DNA of 64,000 bases. Source: Adiantum capillus-veneris. Lineage: Eukaryota; Streptophyta; Polypodiopsida; Polypodiales; Pteridaceae. The position numbers and the translations under genes are program-made. Location: positions 64,345,469 to 64,409,468 of the forward strand of contig CM043963.1 of the NCBI GenBank assembly GCA_014529385.2. Reading direction: 5' to 3'. The notes beneath the pieces are model-generated. The model was not told the origin of the DNA. It made no database searches and was given only the letters and a program-made list of their open reading frames with translations. Of the stretch, positions 1-11,973 are shown piece after piece. The number at the start of each line of letters is the position of its first letter. Within the stretch, counting starts at the first letter, position 1.

Positions 1-617
1 AAAGTGTCCGGAACTGATCTACAAAGACAACAACACAAAGAGCTTCTCGCATTGATTCTAACGACTACTTGATCATTCAGAACGAATGTCGTTTGAGGTA
101 CTTACGATCAAATATAGCTCGTAGCAAGCGGGCTTGCGATGTGGTCCTCGGCTTGCATTGCTTGCGTCGATGCGGAGAGCTCCTCAATGCTAACACGCTC
201 CTATTCTCATGTCTGCAATGTGATTAGTGTGCGCAACGATATGTGTGCGTGAAGCTCACTACCCTATGCTACAGAACCCATGACTGTATATTAATTGAGA
301 TAACGTAATGTGTCTCCTACAAAGCCTTAGGTTTCAGCTTATATATAAAGCCTTCAAACCTAATGTCCGGCCAATGACGTGAATTTTCCCTAGGCTTCTA
401 CAGAGCTTAATTACAAGAAACTGAGTTGGCTTTACTCATTATACAAGCATCTGTGACCAAAATACAAGTGCCGATTTAAAATATGAGGTTCCCGTAAACA
501 TTACAAAAGTGGCCGTAATGGCTCAAAATAATATTAACGGGATATTCAATGACGCCCATGAACTCATGTCTTCATGTTGCAGCATCCATCTTCATCTTCA
601 TTACTTCATCACCATCT
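1..617 (-). other. Probable LTR/flank of the leftmost gypsy element
   Basis: This is non-coding sequence just beyond the integrase end of the minus-strand gypsy element, where its 3' LTR should lie. A TATA-like stretch (TTATATATAA) lies near 341-351. I cannot find a matching second copy to the right of the gag gene, so the LTR call is positional inference only. Confidence 0.35.
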
Positions 618-2261
618 TCATGTGGAATCTTTACAGAATCTTTGAGGAATCTTAATGGAATCTTTATGGAAACGTTGTTTAAAGGGCGTCCTTTCAACAT
701 GAACTGACAACCTCAAGCTTGGAATTACATATTCCATTGGCACCACAGCTTCAATCCCAAATACCAATTTGAAAGGTGTCATTCCAGTCGCCACCTTAAA
801 AGTCGTCCGAAAAGCCCATAGTACTAAATCCAACTTGTCATCCCAATCCGATTTGTTTTCCAACGCAATCTTCTTCAAAATTCTCACCAGCACTTTATTA
901 GAGATTTCTGCCTGCCCATTTGCTTACGGATGATATGGAGTAGATTTCTTATGCAAAATCATATGTCTGGATGTCAACTCCTGAACACAGAATTCAAAAA
1001 GTGTGTTCCTTGATCCGACACCAACTCAATAGGACATCCAAATCTTGTCATAATGTTTTTATATAGAAACCGTGCCACACTTGCTGCTTTATTATCTCTC
1101 AAAGCCATCGCTTCCACCCATTTGGTAGCATAATGTGTTGCAACAAGAATATATCTGGAACTTGTCCTCTTTGCCCGTGGTTTTATTGGGCCTACAAAAT
1201 CCATTCCCCACTTCTGAAATGGTTCTAATGGCAAGACTGGATGATCCTGCATCCTATCCTCTTGTGTAGGCTGCCCCATCTTTTGACATTGAACACATTC
1301 CTTGGCAAAACTATGTGCATCCTTCAATAACAAATGCCACCAAAGTCCAACTTGTAAAATTTTCCGACCTGTTATTTCCCCTGAGAAATGTCCTCCAGCT
1401 GATCCCCAATGTGCCTCCTACAACGCTGCTTTCTGCTCTTCATCCGAAACACATCGCCGTATAATCTGATCTGCTCCTCTTCTATATAATGCTCCAGCTA
1501 TAATAAGAAATGGTTTGCTCCTCAATGCAAACTTCTTCCCGGTGATCCAGAGACATTGTCGAAGGTAAAACTCCATCTGTCAAAAACTGAACCATCTGAT
1601 CATACCAATTATAAAAAAACTGTCCTTCCACACGGAACAAATCCGCATCAGGAAATTTATCCGATACTCCTAGTAATTCTTCCTTATGTTCCAATCTGCT
1701 GAGGTAATCCGCCACTGCATGCTGAGTTCCTGGAGTATGAACAACTATGTAATCAAATTCTTGCAACATGAGCATCCACCTTGCTAATCTGCCTTTCAGT
1801 TTTGGCTTCTTTACCAGAAACAATAAAGCCTGATGATCCACATGAAAAACCACTTTACTCCCTAACAGATAATGCCAGAATTTTTCCAAAGCAAAAATCA
1901 TTCCCAAAGCTTCCCTTTTCGTAACTGTGTAATTCTTCTCCGGTGCTCTCAACATTCTACTAACATAATAAACCGGTTTAAACCATCCCTTAATCTTCTC
2001 CTTCATTAAAACAGCTCCTACTGCCATGTCGGAAGCATCAACATACACATGAAACGGCAATTCCCAATTTGGTGGTTGAAGTATAGGTGAAACTACCAAT
2101 ATCTTTTTGATAATCTGAAAAGCCTTTTCTTGAGCTTCTCCCCAAACAAATTCCACTTCCTTCTTAGTCAAATGACTAAGTGGTGCGCTCACATCCGCCA
2201 AATATCGTAAATACCTACCATGCCATTTGATATGTCCAACAAACCGCATCACTGCCTTCAA
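618..2261 (-). pseudogene. RNase H and integrase of the leftmost gypsy element
   Basis: RNase H lies at about 1482-2261 with the block 'YTVTKREALGMIFALEKF' and 'VDHQALL'. The integrase core lies at about 974-1333 ('KWGMDFVGPIKP', 'VSDQGTHFLN'), and the integrase C-terminal part at 618-893 ends in a 'TPFKLVFGIEAVVP' motif. Integrase inserts the cDNA. The domain order fits Ty3/gypsy. Fossil. Confidence 0.8.
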
Positions 2262-2282
2262 ATTTTTTGGAGCTATAGCTTT

Positions 2283-3581
2283 CTAAATTGCACTAATCTT
2301 GTCCCCATCAATCGACATTCCTTCTTGAGAGATGATATGTCCCAACAATTTTTCCTTCTGTATCGCTATTGCGCACTTCTGGGGATTAAGTGACATCCGA
2401 AACATCCTACATCTTTCAAAACACTTCCTCAAATATTCCAGATGCCTGACTTTTTCCCCAAAAACTGAAAAATCATCCATAAAAATCCTCATAAAATATA
2501 TCAAATGTGGCTCAAAAGTTTTAATAGCTGCCTTCGAAAATGATGGTGGTCCATTCTTCAATCCAAAGCTCATCACTGTATATGCAAAAGCTCCCCATTC
2601 TGTGATAAAAGTAGTTTTTTCAATATCCTCCTCAGCCATTGGTATTTGATTGTACCCTGAAAACCCATCAAGAAAAGTGTACATCTCATGTCCCGCTACA
2701 TCATCCAGAACTAAATCAATAAAAGGCAATGGAAATGGATCTACAACTGTTGCTGCATTTAATTTTATGTAATCCACACAAATCCTTAACTTCCCCAACT
2801 TCTTGGGTACCACTACAATTGGTGATAGCCATTCCGCCTGATCCACTGGCACTATAAATCCTGCATTCAGCAATTTATCCAATTCCTCTTTCACCAGCTT
2901 GGCATAATTTGGATTCATCCTATATCTTTGCTGAATCACTGGAACAACATCCATTTTCAAATTTATATGATACTTGTACACTTGAGGATCCATGCCTTTC
3001 AAATTAGAATAATCCCATGCAAAGACATCAATATACTCCAACAGTAATGCCTTCAGGTCCTTCTTGAAGCCTTCTTCCAAATGAACACTAACTCTTACCA
3101 TCTTTGGATGATCCTCCATCCCCAAATTCAGATCCTGTAAATCATCCTCCTTAACTCGAGAAACTTTCTTTATTATCTTATCATACAGAGCCTCTGCTCT
3201 CTGAATGGCCTCCTTTGGCTCCAATTCTGAATCCTCCACCACAGTTTCCTCTTGGATTCTCTTCTCTTCTAAATTTTCCTGCTCCACACCATCTGTTTTC
3301 CTCTGCAACTGATCAATTCCTAAACTGTTCTCTTTTTTTGCATATTTGTGAATGATCCGCTCCACATCTACCTCAAATACCGGAACAATTGTTGGATTTG
3401 CTGCTAGGAAATATGCTTCTTCATCATCCTCCAATCCTTCATACATGTTAATTGGTTGTGCCAACATTGGCTTCGTCTCTTCTGACAATTCCTTCTTCGG
3501 CCCCATTGGTAATGTAACTTCTCTCCTTCCTTTCTTAACCGTCACTTCATTTTTCTCCCAATCCTGTTTAAGCTTAGCCAT
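2283..3581 (-). pseudogene. Reverse transcriptase of the leftmost gypsy element
   Basis: RT domain with the 'GFIVPVDQAEWLSPIVVVPKK' type entry region, the 'FGLKNGPPSF' block and the FMDDF catalytic core. A preceding acidic linker of about 180 residues joins protease to RT. The order protease-linker-RT is that of Ty3/gypsy. Fossil. Confidence 0.85.
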
Positions 3582-3661
3582 GCAAAACCATGGCCTCCCA
3601 ACAACATAGAATATGTATTTTTTGAATCCTTCATCTTGATGACTACAAAGTTTACCATAAA

Positions 3662-4069
3662 CTACAATCCATGAATGATAATTCCTTGCCTCCTTAACAT
3701 CCCCACTGGTTGAACTCTACTCTGATCAACCATACGCACTTGAAATGGAGCTGGTTCCAACCTGACATCTTGCATCTTTAGAAATTCCAATTCTGAAAGT
3801 ATGTTGACCCCTGATCCACCATCCAATAAAACATTGAAAAATTTGCGGTTATTAAATTCTAACGACAATGTTGGTACTGATGAATCCACATCCTCCAGGC
3901 TAATCTGGCAACTCTGAACTGTCTGCTGCACCTCCTTCATACTCGGAACAGTCTTTGTCCTTCGCATCACTGTATATAATTTATCTCTGAAAATTGGAAC
4001 TAATGACATTAACTGATCTAAAGTAAAATGTATAGAGGAATTAGTTAACTCTTCAAACAAGGAATCCAT
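3662..4069 (-). pseudogene. Retropepsin region of the leftmost gypsy element
   Basis: This is an aspartic protease segment with the 'VLLDGGSGVNIL' active-site type motif, lying between gag and RT on the same strand. It would process the Gag-Pol polyprotein. It is part of a fossil element. Confidence 0.7.
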
Positions 4070-4920
4070 CCTTTCTCTTTCCTTCTCCTCCTTTTTTACT
4101 CATTTCTCCTTCGATTTAAGCTTGCTCTGCTGTTGATCCTTTTCCATCAAAGCTTCAGCTACCTCATCCCGAATCTCCTTCTGCTCCTCCCAGTCCAGTG
4201 GAGGTTTCAACCTTGCTTTTGACCTTGTTGTCACTAATACATCTACTTCCTCTTGCAAACATTTAGAACAATCACATTCCGACTGACAATCCATAGCGAC
4301 TTCATTCACCCTTGATCCTGAACCGATTCTACTACTATCAAACTACTTCTCGGCTCTTTGTTTGCTTCAGCGAATTGTGCTGGTGGTGCTGGCAACTGTG
4401 GCACTTGCCCTCTTGGCTGTTGCTGATTCCCCTTTATAATTCCAAACCGGCTGATTCCATCCTTGTGGTTGTGGCTGCCAATTCTGCCACCGCTGCCTGC
4501 TGATCCCAATTTCCCCCCCACGGGGGTCTTGAATTCTGCCATCCTCCAAATGTCGGTCCTCCTCCCGAATTGAAATTTCCTCTAAATGATGGTCCCCCTT
4601 GATTAAACTGTGGTCCCCACCTAGAATGCGGTTGTTGCCTTTGCCAACCTTGATTATTGAACATCCTGTGCCTTCCTACTGTCTTTGGAAACACCCCATG
4701 AGTTTGAGGTCCTTGTTGCTATATCTTCTGCTGAATCCTTTCTGGTACAACACCCCTGAAATTCGGATTAAACCAACATTCCTTTTTCTAATGCCCATCC
4801 TTAACACAAATTTCACAATGAGGGGTTTTTGATTCCACAACTTTTTGCACCCCCCAACTTCTTCAATTTCTTTGCCACCAATTTTTCCACTCTATCCTCT
4901 TTCTCTTTAGACTTTTTCTT

Positions 4921-6081
4921 CTACTTCTTCTTGTTTTTCTTCTTCTTATCCTCATCTACTTCTAAATCCGAATCATCATTGGAATCCTCTTCACTATCAG
5001 AATCTGTTTCCGTATCTGAATCAGTATCAGTTTTCGAATCCGAATCGCTATCCGAATCCGAATTATCTGACCTCTTCTTTTTCTTCGACTTACTTTTCTT
5101 CTTTTCTTTAGATGACCTCTTGGCTGCTTTCCCATGAGAGACCCCAAACCTTTTCTCTGCTCTTTGAGCTGTTTCCACTAATGCTTGTAATCCACCTACA
5201 ACATCAACTCCAGCAACAACATTCTTCAATTCCTTCCTTAATCCATTCAAAAAATATCCAGCAAGCATTTCATCAGTTGGCCTTTCTTGAGCAGTCAACC
5301 TTCTCACATATTGGTTAAAATTTTGTGCATAATCCTCAACAAACATTTTCCTTTGTTTCACTTTCCTAAGCTTGGTCAACACATAATGTGGAGCCTTTTC
5401 CCTTCTGAACCTGTTCAAAAATGCTGCTTTCAAACCATCATAATCAGCAAAATGACCTGCTGGAAAATTACTGAACCATTGCATAGCCTTCCCATCCAAT
5501 GTAGCCTCAAACTGGCGCATCTTAGCCTGGGCATTGTACACTCTGGAAAATCCTCTAGCCTGCCATCTTGTCTCGTATTGAGATATGTGGCAATCGGGGT
5601 CTTCTTTCGACTTTCTCGAAAAGGTCCAAAATTTGACGCGCATATCCTGTCTAGCTGCCGCCATATTTGTAGGTCCACCTGGGTGTACAAGATTTCCTAC
5701 ACTGGTACTTTCCAACGGATCAAAAATCAATCTCCTTCTCGCCACTAATGCATGCTGGACAACTGCAACCGCCAACAACCGTGAAACTATATCCTGTTCT
5801 TCATTCCCTACTTCTTCTTCCCATCTATCACTTAGATAATCCTCTGCGCCATCCAAATCCTCCACAGTATCATCTGAATCTTCCCCTATAGAAACTCGGT
5901 GCATCCCACTATAATCCAAAATTTCCTGTAGTTCCGAACACTGACCATCTCGCCCATGAAACTGCCAAAACCGCCTAGCAACTGACCTTGTCCAATACGG
6001 GAATGTATCCTCTTTCGCTTCCTCCAGAGTGCAGCCAACTACCCATGCCAACTCACACGATTCTGAACATCCTCCCTCCAT
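4921..6081 (-). pseudogene. gag of the leftmost gypsy element
   Basis: This region of about 386 residues has a retrotransposon gag core. It includes a 'MQWFSNFPAGHFADYDGLKAAFLNRF' type segment (described here, not a full alignment) and the 'KLRKVKQRKMFVEDYAQNFNQY' region. It ends in a long Ser/Asp/Glu tract followed by a Lys-rich tail. A Gly/Gln/Trp-rich segment follows on the same strand at 4306-4694. Gag forms the virus-like particle. The acidic serine repeat tail is unusual for plant gypsy gag. The call rests on the core motif and the position upstream of protease. Confidence 0.7.
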
Positions 6082-6589
6082 TCAACTAAACCTTACACAG
6101 CACTCGCTCCTACGAGAGAAACTTGAATCCGTCCATGCTACATCACACTTACACCATGATTGCCAAGTGTTTAAGGCACAGCCATTCAGAATAGGCAAAC
6201 ACAAAAATCAGAATGGAACTAGAACTGGAACAGAACACAGAAACTAACAACAGACTAAATCCACCATAACTTCTGCTTTCACATTCCCAAGAAGACACTG
6301 ATCGACAGTTACATACTTCGAGAAGACTAATTTGCAACTCTCTTTCCCAAGAACACCCCTTGGAATCCCAAAAGTACAAAAGTTAACATTCCAACTTCCA
6401 CTAAGGTAAAACATCCAAAAATTCCTAAGCTTAACACCTTTGGAGATGGTTTAACGTCTTCCAGTAGAGGCTCGTTTGGCAAGGAGATGGCCCTAAGAAA
6501 GGGCTTCCTACTTAGGGATTCTACTTCTACATTATCCTTTACTTTTGTGTATCTAATCACAAATTCCTATCTTCCATGGTGCCCCATCC

Positions 6590-7085
6590 ATCTCTTTTGC
6601 GTCGTGTTGATGTCAGGTTGGGTTACAATCCATTTTAAGCTTTAATGGTTGGTCCTCAACACAAATTTTCACCCAAGAATTATCTCAAACTCTTTATGGC
6701 ATGGGTGACTAATAGCAATTCAAGATCATGTGTGGAATATTTCTTTTCATATTCCTTCAACATCCTATAAGTATAGGTTATATGTCTCCCCTCTTGTTGT
6801 AACGCTCCCCAAATGGCTAACCCAATTACGTATGTGAATAGCTCAAATTTTTACTCAAAGTCAGATAATTTGAAAATTGGTATAGTTGTTAGATCTACCT
6901 TGAGCTTCTCACTTTGTTATTTTTGAGGAGCTTTATTAGGGGTGTAGCAAGCTTTACGTAATCATTGATAAATATCCTATACCACTTGGTGATTCCAAAG
7001 AATCCACGAATCTCCCTAACATTCATTGGTTGAGGCCATTCCACTATGTCCTAGACCTTTGTTGGGTCAATAGACATTCCCTCAA
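6590..7085 (-). pseudogene. Gypsy RT/RNase H fragment, chromovirus-like
   Basis: Read on the minus strand, short stretches match the end of RT and the start of RNase H of another gypsy family ('WPQPMNVREIRGFFG', 'FEGMSIDPTKV'). It is heavily degraded, lies between two other gypsy elements and has no visible LTRs. Confidence 0.6.
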
Positions 7086-8139
7086 AGGTAGTCAATTGAA
7101 GATGGTTCAGGATTGGGGTTACGACCACATATACCTCAGACATGGCAAGACAACAACCAAAATACACCTAAAAGACTATAGTTACAAGGATGTGAACCAG
7201 ACACTAGTGGAAGAGTTTGATTCAGCTACAGTCGCAGGATCCGAACTCCCAGCATGGTTAGGGCAACAAAAAGAGCTATTGATGTGCGGAGCTTCACATT
7301 GTGGGAGCTTAAAAAGAGAGGAATGCATCTTAGAAAGAGCGATTGAGGACAAGGATTATATTCCGGAACCTTTTCTTGAAGATGCCTTGGAACCTCTAGA
7401 ATGGGAACATGTACTAGCAACATTGGATGTCTGTACCATTACAGATAGTCCAACAACAAAATTTTGCAATAAGGATGGCTATGATATGCTACCCTATTAC
7501 ATGGTAAGCATTATACCAGGAGGAGATGAGATGGTAGAACCACCAGAACATGAAGAGTTTTATAACTCCTCTGAGCATCTGGAACTAAATAATGATGCAG
7601 ATAATGAGTGTTCAGACAACTCAAGTGAGCGTGGGGAAAAAACAGAGAATATCAAGTTTTATGATTTTGCTAATCAACACCCTAGACGCCAGGAACGCTA
7701 TAGGAGAAAAAGAGCAGGAAACAAAGCAAGAGAAAACCTGATGCCCATGATAAAAGATAAAACTCACTATCTAATGCTTGTCAAAGCAGAGGATTGTGTA
7801 AAAGATCAAATATCAAGAAGATTCTCAAAATTTCGAGGGGAAGGAACTCGAGAGGAAATAAGACAAGTACGGAAAGCTAAAACAAAAACAAAATCACAAA
7901 AATCTCAAAAACAAAAAAAAGAAACAACGAAAGACCAAGAGTGGACCAAACTGGAGCATAAACAGAAATACCAAGAACTCCAACAGTCTTTACGAGAGGA
8001 ATGGACTACTGAGGGAGATAGTGATGGTAAAGGGGAGTCAGAAAAAGGAAACATGAATGTACCATCACACTATCGAAAATTCACCATCCAGGATAGAAAA
8101 ATCATAATGACACCACTAGTAAAGGAAAGAACAAACTAG
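7030..8139 (+). pseudogene. Protease end and linker region of gypsy pol
   Basis: A 'MVQDWGYDHIYLRHGKTT' segment corresponds to the end of the retropepsin region in the element at 14346-16064 ('MVHDWSKNHVYLQF'). It is followed by about 300 residues of acidic then Lys/Gln-rich linker. It leads into RT on the same strand. Confidence 0.6.
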
Positions 8140-8408
8140 GAATCTTACGATGGGACGGAAAATGCAAAATGGATAGACCTCGCGGGACCAGGTGAGAAGC
8201 CTCAGCCGGTCTATATAGCAACCGATTTAGAGACTGAAGAAGAAGAACGGTTAACACAACTTCTCAAGAAGTATAAAGATGTGTTTGTATGGTCCTACAA
8301 AGACCTCAAAGGAGTTGATCCATCGATATGTCAACATACAATTCCTTTGAAATCAAATGCAAAACCTAGTAAATAGCGTCCTTATACATATAATGACACA
8401 TTTGCTAA

Positions 8409-9060
8409 ATGAATAATTTAGAAGAAAATGACAAGCTGATGGATGCTGAATTCATCTATGAAATCGAACATACAGATTGGGTGTCACCCATTGTGGTAGT
8501 CCCCAAAAAGAACGGAAAAATGCAAGTGTGTGTAAACCTCAAAAAGGTAAATGCAGCCACCATAAGGGATAATTATCCCTTGCCAATCACAGAACATGTA
8601 CTTGAGAGGGTGGCCGGGAAACGGTCTTATTCCTTTCTAGATGGGTTTTCAAGATACAACCAATTGGCAATTGCAATAGAGGATCAACACAAAATAGTGT
8701 TTTCCACAGAATGGGAAATTTATGTGTATCGTGTTATGCCTTTTGGCTTAACTAATGCCCCAGCTACCTTCAAAGGTTAATGACGCACGCGTTCAAAGAA
8801 TACCTGAGAATATTCTTAGAAATATACATGGATGATCTTTGTGTACACTCTCTTCTACGAGAGGAACATATTGACCATTTGCAAAAGGTATTTGAAAAAT
8901 TCAGAACATATCGAATCTATCTTAACCCGGAAATGTGTATTTTCATGGTTAGGCAAGGCCGCATCTTAGGGCACATTGTCTCAAGAAATGGCATAACCAC
9001 AGACCTAGACAAAATCAAGGTCATAGTAGACCTGCCCACGCCTACCAAGTATAAATCAGG
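8409..9060 (+). pseudogene. Reverse transcriptase of the gag-less gypsy
   Basis: The RT motifs are 'WVSPIVVVPKKNGKMQVCV', 'PFGLTNAPATF' and 'IYMDDLCVHS', the last being the catalytic YMDD. The downstream 'GRILGHIVSRNGI' block is also typical. Fossil. Confidence 0.8.
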
Positions 9061-9122
9061 AGGAATTCGAGTGTTATCTTCAAGAAGCACATGTATAGGA
9101 TTGTGCATTTCATTGTTCAACA

Positions 9123-10575
9123 GTGAAAACACACCAGAGACTGAAACAGTTAGGGGTTTATTGGCCAACTATGTACGTGAACACACATGCTTATGTTACC
9201 AATTGTACTATATGTAGTGCCAAACGACCAGTGGATCACGCGACATTGTTTCAGGTAAACATTGGACCTGCATGGAGTCAATATATCATTGATTTCTTAA
9301 CCACAAGGATGTTTCCTGAAAACATAACAAGAGCACGTAAAAGGGCTATAGAGCTGGAGGATCGTGACTTTCAGTTAATTGGGAACCAACTCTATAAGCG
9401 AGGAAAGGACAATCAACTTAGAATCTATGCAAGTGAAAATGAATACCTGCTGATTCTAGAACATGCACATAGCGGAATAAGTGGAGGCCATTTTTCAGAC
9501 GATAAGACCGTAAAAATTGTCTTAACCGCAGGAATATGGTAGCCTACATTACATATGGATGCTGAAAAGTTTGTAAAGCGTTGTGACGCTTGTCAGTGCA
9601 CCAAGGTGCCGATAAAGAGAGATGAGATGCCACTACGGCCAATGATGGGAGCAAGGGCATTTGCAAAATGGGGAATTGATTTTGTGGGACCTATTTCACC
9701 CCCTGCATATCGCACCCATACCCAATATATCATTGTGGCGACGGACTATCTCACAAAATGGGCGGAAGCCAAGGCAACACAAAAAGCAGATGCACGAACA
9801 ATTGCACAATTTTTGTATGAGAATGTTTTTGTACGATACGTTTACCAATAGAAATGGTTAGTGATCGTGGAACACATTTTCTTAATGAAGTCATTGAATA
9901 TCTGCTAGAGGAATTCATGGTCATACATAGGAAATATGCTCCATACCATCCACACAGGCAAATGGACAAGCTGAGGCCACAAATAAAACACTATGCACGG
10001 TTCTCACTAGAATTGTATAAAAAACAAGAATAGATTGGGACCAGCAACTACACTCAACACTATGGGCATACAGGGTAGCTTACAAAACATCGATAGGAAC
10101 GACACTGTACAACATGGTGTTTGGCCTAAATGCTATATTACCCATAGAGTTTTTAATTCCAACTCTACGAGTAGCGAAATGCTTAGAATGGATAGGGCAT
10201 GAGCTCTCTTCAAGAATAGATGACCTTGAAAAGCTAGATGGACTTCGCTTGAGAGCTGTAGCTTCGATCTATGCTAAAAAGTGAAGGCAAAAGAAGTTTT
10301 TTGACAAGCATGTGTGCACAAAAGAGTTCAAAATAGGTGATTATGTACTTGTTTATACCTTGAAGCAACATGCCAAGAAACTTAAAAAGCGAGGGATGGG
10401 ACCCTTTGTGATTAGTGATCTATCACAAAGCGGAGCTGTCAAGCTTGCTACATTAGTAGGAGAAGATATGCCAAATTGGATTAGTGGGTGTCGGTTGAAG
10501 AAATATCATTTACCACTAACACAAGATATGTTTCAACAACTCCATCAAGGAAAACAACGAATGAAGGAGAAATAG
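9123..10575 (+). pseudogene. Integrase of the gag-less gypsy
   Basis: A zinc-binding region with His and Cys pairs ('HAHSGISGGHFS', 'CDACQC') is followed by the DDE core ('KWGIDFVGPISP', 'VATDYLTKWAEAKAT') and a C-terminal 'FKIGDYVLVYTLKQHAKKL' barrel. No chromodomain is evident. The related copy at 35432-36690 shares most of this sequence. Confidence 0.75.
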
Positions 10576-10662
10576 AGGGTACGAGAAGAAGCTCAAGCAG
10601 AAGCAAAAGAACGCATTGCAAAAAGAAGGCTTCTACGACAACAACAACAATGTGGATCACCA

Positions 10663-10850
10663 TTGCAAATCAATGCCATTCGACTAATGAATTTTGATGA
10701 AGACACAGTGGAGCTAATAATTGCAATCAAAGTGGGTAGCAATCAAGTGGAATCGATGGCATTGCTTGATTCTAGAGCTCAAGAAAATTTGATCTCTTAC
10801 GGATTATACAAACAGCTCAAGCCCACAGGTGTTAACCACACGGCTCACAG
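10663..10850 (+). pseudogene. Retropepsin-like segment after integrase
   Basis: A short reading frame contains 'VESMALLDSRAQENLIS', resembling the ALLDSGAxxxLIS region of retropepsins. It lies downstream of the integrase end on the same strand, where a protease is not expected. It could be the start of another element or an extra 3' domain of this family. Confidence 0.45.
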
Positions 10851-10873
10851 ACACCCTATCACCTACGATGGAT

Positions 10874-11162
10874 GTTCTAACCTACGATGGACATTGTATT
10901 ATTTATTTGGTAGAGTCAGGTACCGGGCTTGTCGGTCCAATAGGAAAAGGGTAAGAGTGATCGCCGATGAGAGACGCACTCTAACTGGAACATTCAAGGG
11001 ATTAGTTGGCTAAGCATGGGCGCCCAAGTGTGAATGGGGCGAGCTCATATAAAAGTCAACTAAGCCTAAAATTCACTCCTTCTCTCATTTGTGCAATAGA
11101 AGAGTGCTCTTGCTCCATCTCCATCTCCATCTTCTTCTTCTTCACCTCCTTGTGTGTGTGTG

Positions 11163-11226
<64 letters not shown>

Positions 11227-11447
11227 CGATCGAGCTTTACGAAGGCACAACGGCGCCGGTGAAGCGGCGGCTCCTTCTTCTTTGCGGCGAGGAATCCTCC
11301 ACGAAGCAAGCGTAGAGCGGTGTGACACACCATCGCCGTCTTTGAGCTTACTAGTTTAGGCTTGTTGTGTGCTTGGAGCCATTTGTGGCTCGCACACGGT
11401 GTATCGGCAAGTTCCTTGCATTGACACGTGCGACATACGCGCACATT
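10874..11447 (+). repeat. Probable 5' LTR of the gag-pro element
   Basis: The right end is well placed: sequence ending ...GCACA is followed at once by a plant gypsy primer-binding site. A TATA-like box (CATATAAAAG) lies near 11045 and a GA microsatellite fills 11165-11221. The left end is a guess (a TG near 10874); no matching LTR was recognised at the other end of the element. Confidence 0.45.
11165..11221. repeat. (GA)n microsatellite
   Basis: About 28 uninterrupted GA units lie within a probable LTR, directly preceded by a short TG run. Confidence 0.95.
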
Positions 11448-11451
11448 TTTG

Positions 11452-11468
11452 GCGCCGTTGCCGGGAAA
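11452..11468 (+). promoter_or_regulatory. Primer-binding site, TGGCGCCGTTGCCGGG
   Basis: This is the classic plant Ty3/gypsy primer-binding sequence, a few bases after a CA-ended LTR. It marks the start of the internal region of the gag-pro element. Confidence 0.85.
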
Positions 11469-11973
11469 TGCCATACATCAAGCTCGAGTAGCACTCTGTG
11501 CTTCTCCGTGGTGCAATTTCTATTGTAGGAAAGGCAAGGAAGGAGGGTGTGTGTGTTGAGAAGAGGGATTTGTTGTTATACTGTGTTTTTTTTTTGTTAA
11601 TGGAGTTTTCAAAGGTTTTGTGTTTATTCTCTGTGTATTAAGGTAGTTAGTTTTCTTTGTTAATGGAGATTTCAAAGGTTCTGTGTTTATTCTTTGTGTA
11701 TTAAGGTAGTTAGTTTTCTGTGTACAGTAAGTAGGAAGTAGATTAGGGAGAGTTAATAGAGTGTGTTAGTGTGTAAGAGTAGGTATATTAGTCAGAAGTA
11801 GGTAGATAGAGTGTGTGTGTGCTCTCGTGTAGGCCGCGGTGACCTTATCCTTAAAAAAAAAAATTTTTTTTTTTAAAAATTTTAAAAAATAAAAAATTTT
11901 AAAGGTAGGACCTACCTCATTTAATGAGGGCCCTACCGAGATACCACCATCCAAAGTCGCCTCTAAGGTAGCG

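Larger units (their letters stand above)
618..6560 (-). mobile_element. Ty3/gypsy LTR element, degraded, minus strand
   Basis: Reading right to left the element shows leader, gag, protease, reverse transcriptase, RNase H and integrase, the Ty3/gypsy order. Its single RNase H has the 'HVDHQALLFLVKKP' type sequence and the RT core is FMDDF. It is a broken fossil with several disruptions. No clear pair of LTRs is visible in the window, so the outer ends are approximate. It neighbours another gypsy scrap at 6590-7085, which marks its 5' side. Confidence 0.8.
7086..10600 (+). mobile_element. Ty3/gypsy pol, gag-less, plus strand
   Basis: The element contains the end of the protease/linker (7086-8139), RT (8409-9020), the zinc-binding part and core of integrase (9123-9960) and the integrase C-terminus (10312-10575). 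No gag or 5' LTR is visible. Its linker protein (motifs 'MVQDWGYDHIYL' and 'FCNKDGYDMLPYY') recurs in scraps at 17673-17990 and about 18740-18850, so the family is repeated in this window. Broken fossil with several disruptions. Confidence 0.75.

Noticed and set aside
4829-5137. Plus-strand Ser/Phe-rich frame
   Set aside because: Antisense shadow of the acidic Ser/Asp tail of the gypsy gag.
11056-11474. Minus-strand frames with Leu-Ser repeats
   Set aside because: They are products of the GA microsatellite within an LTR.
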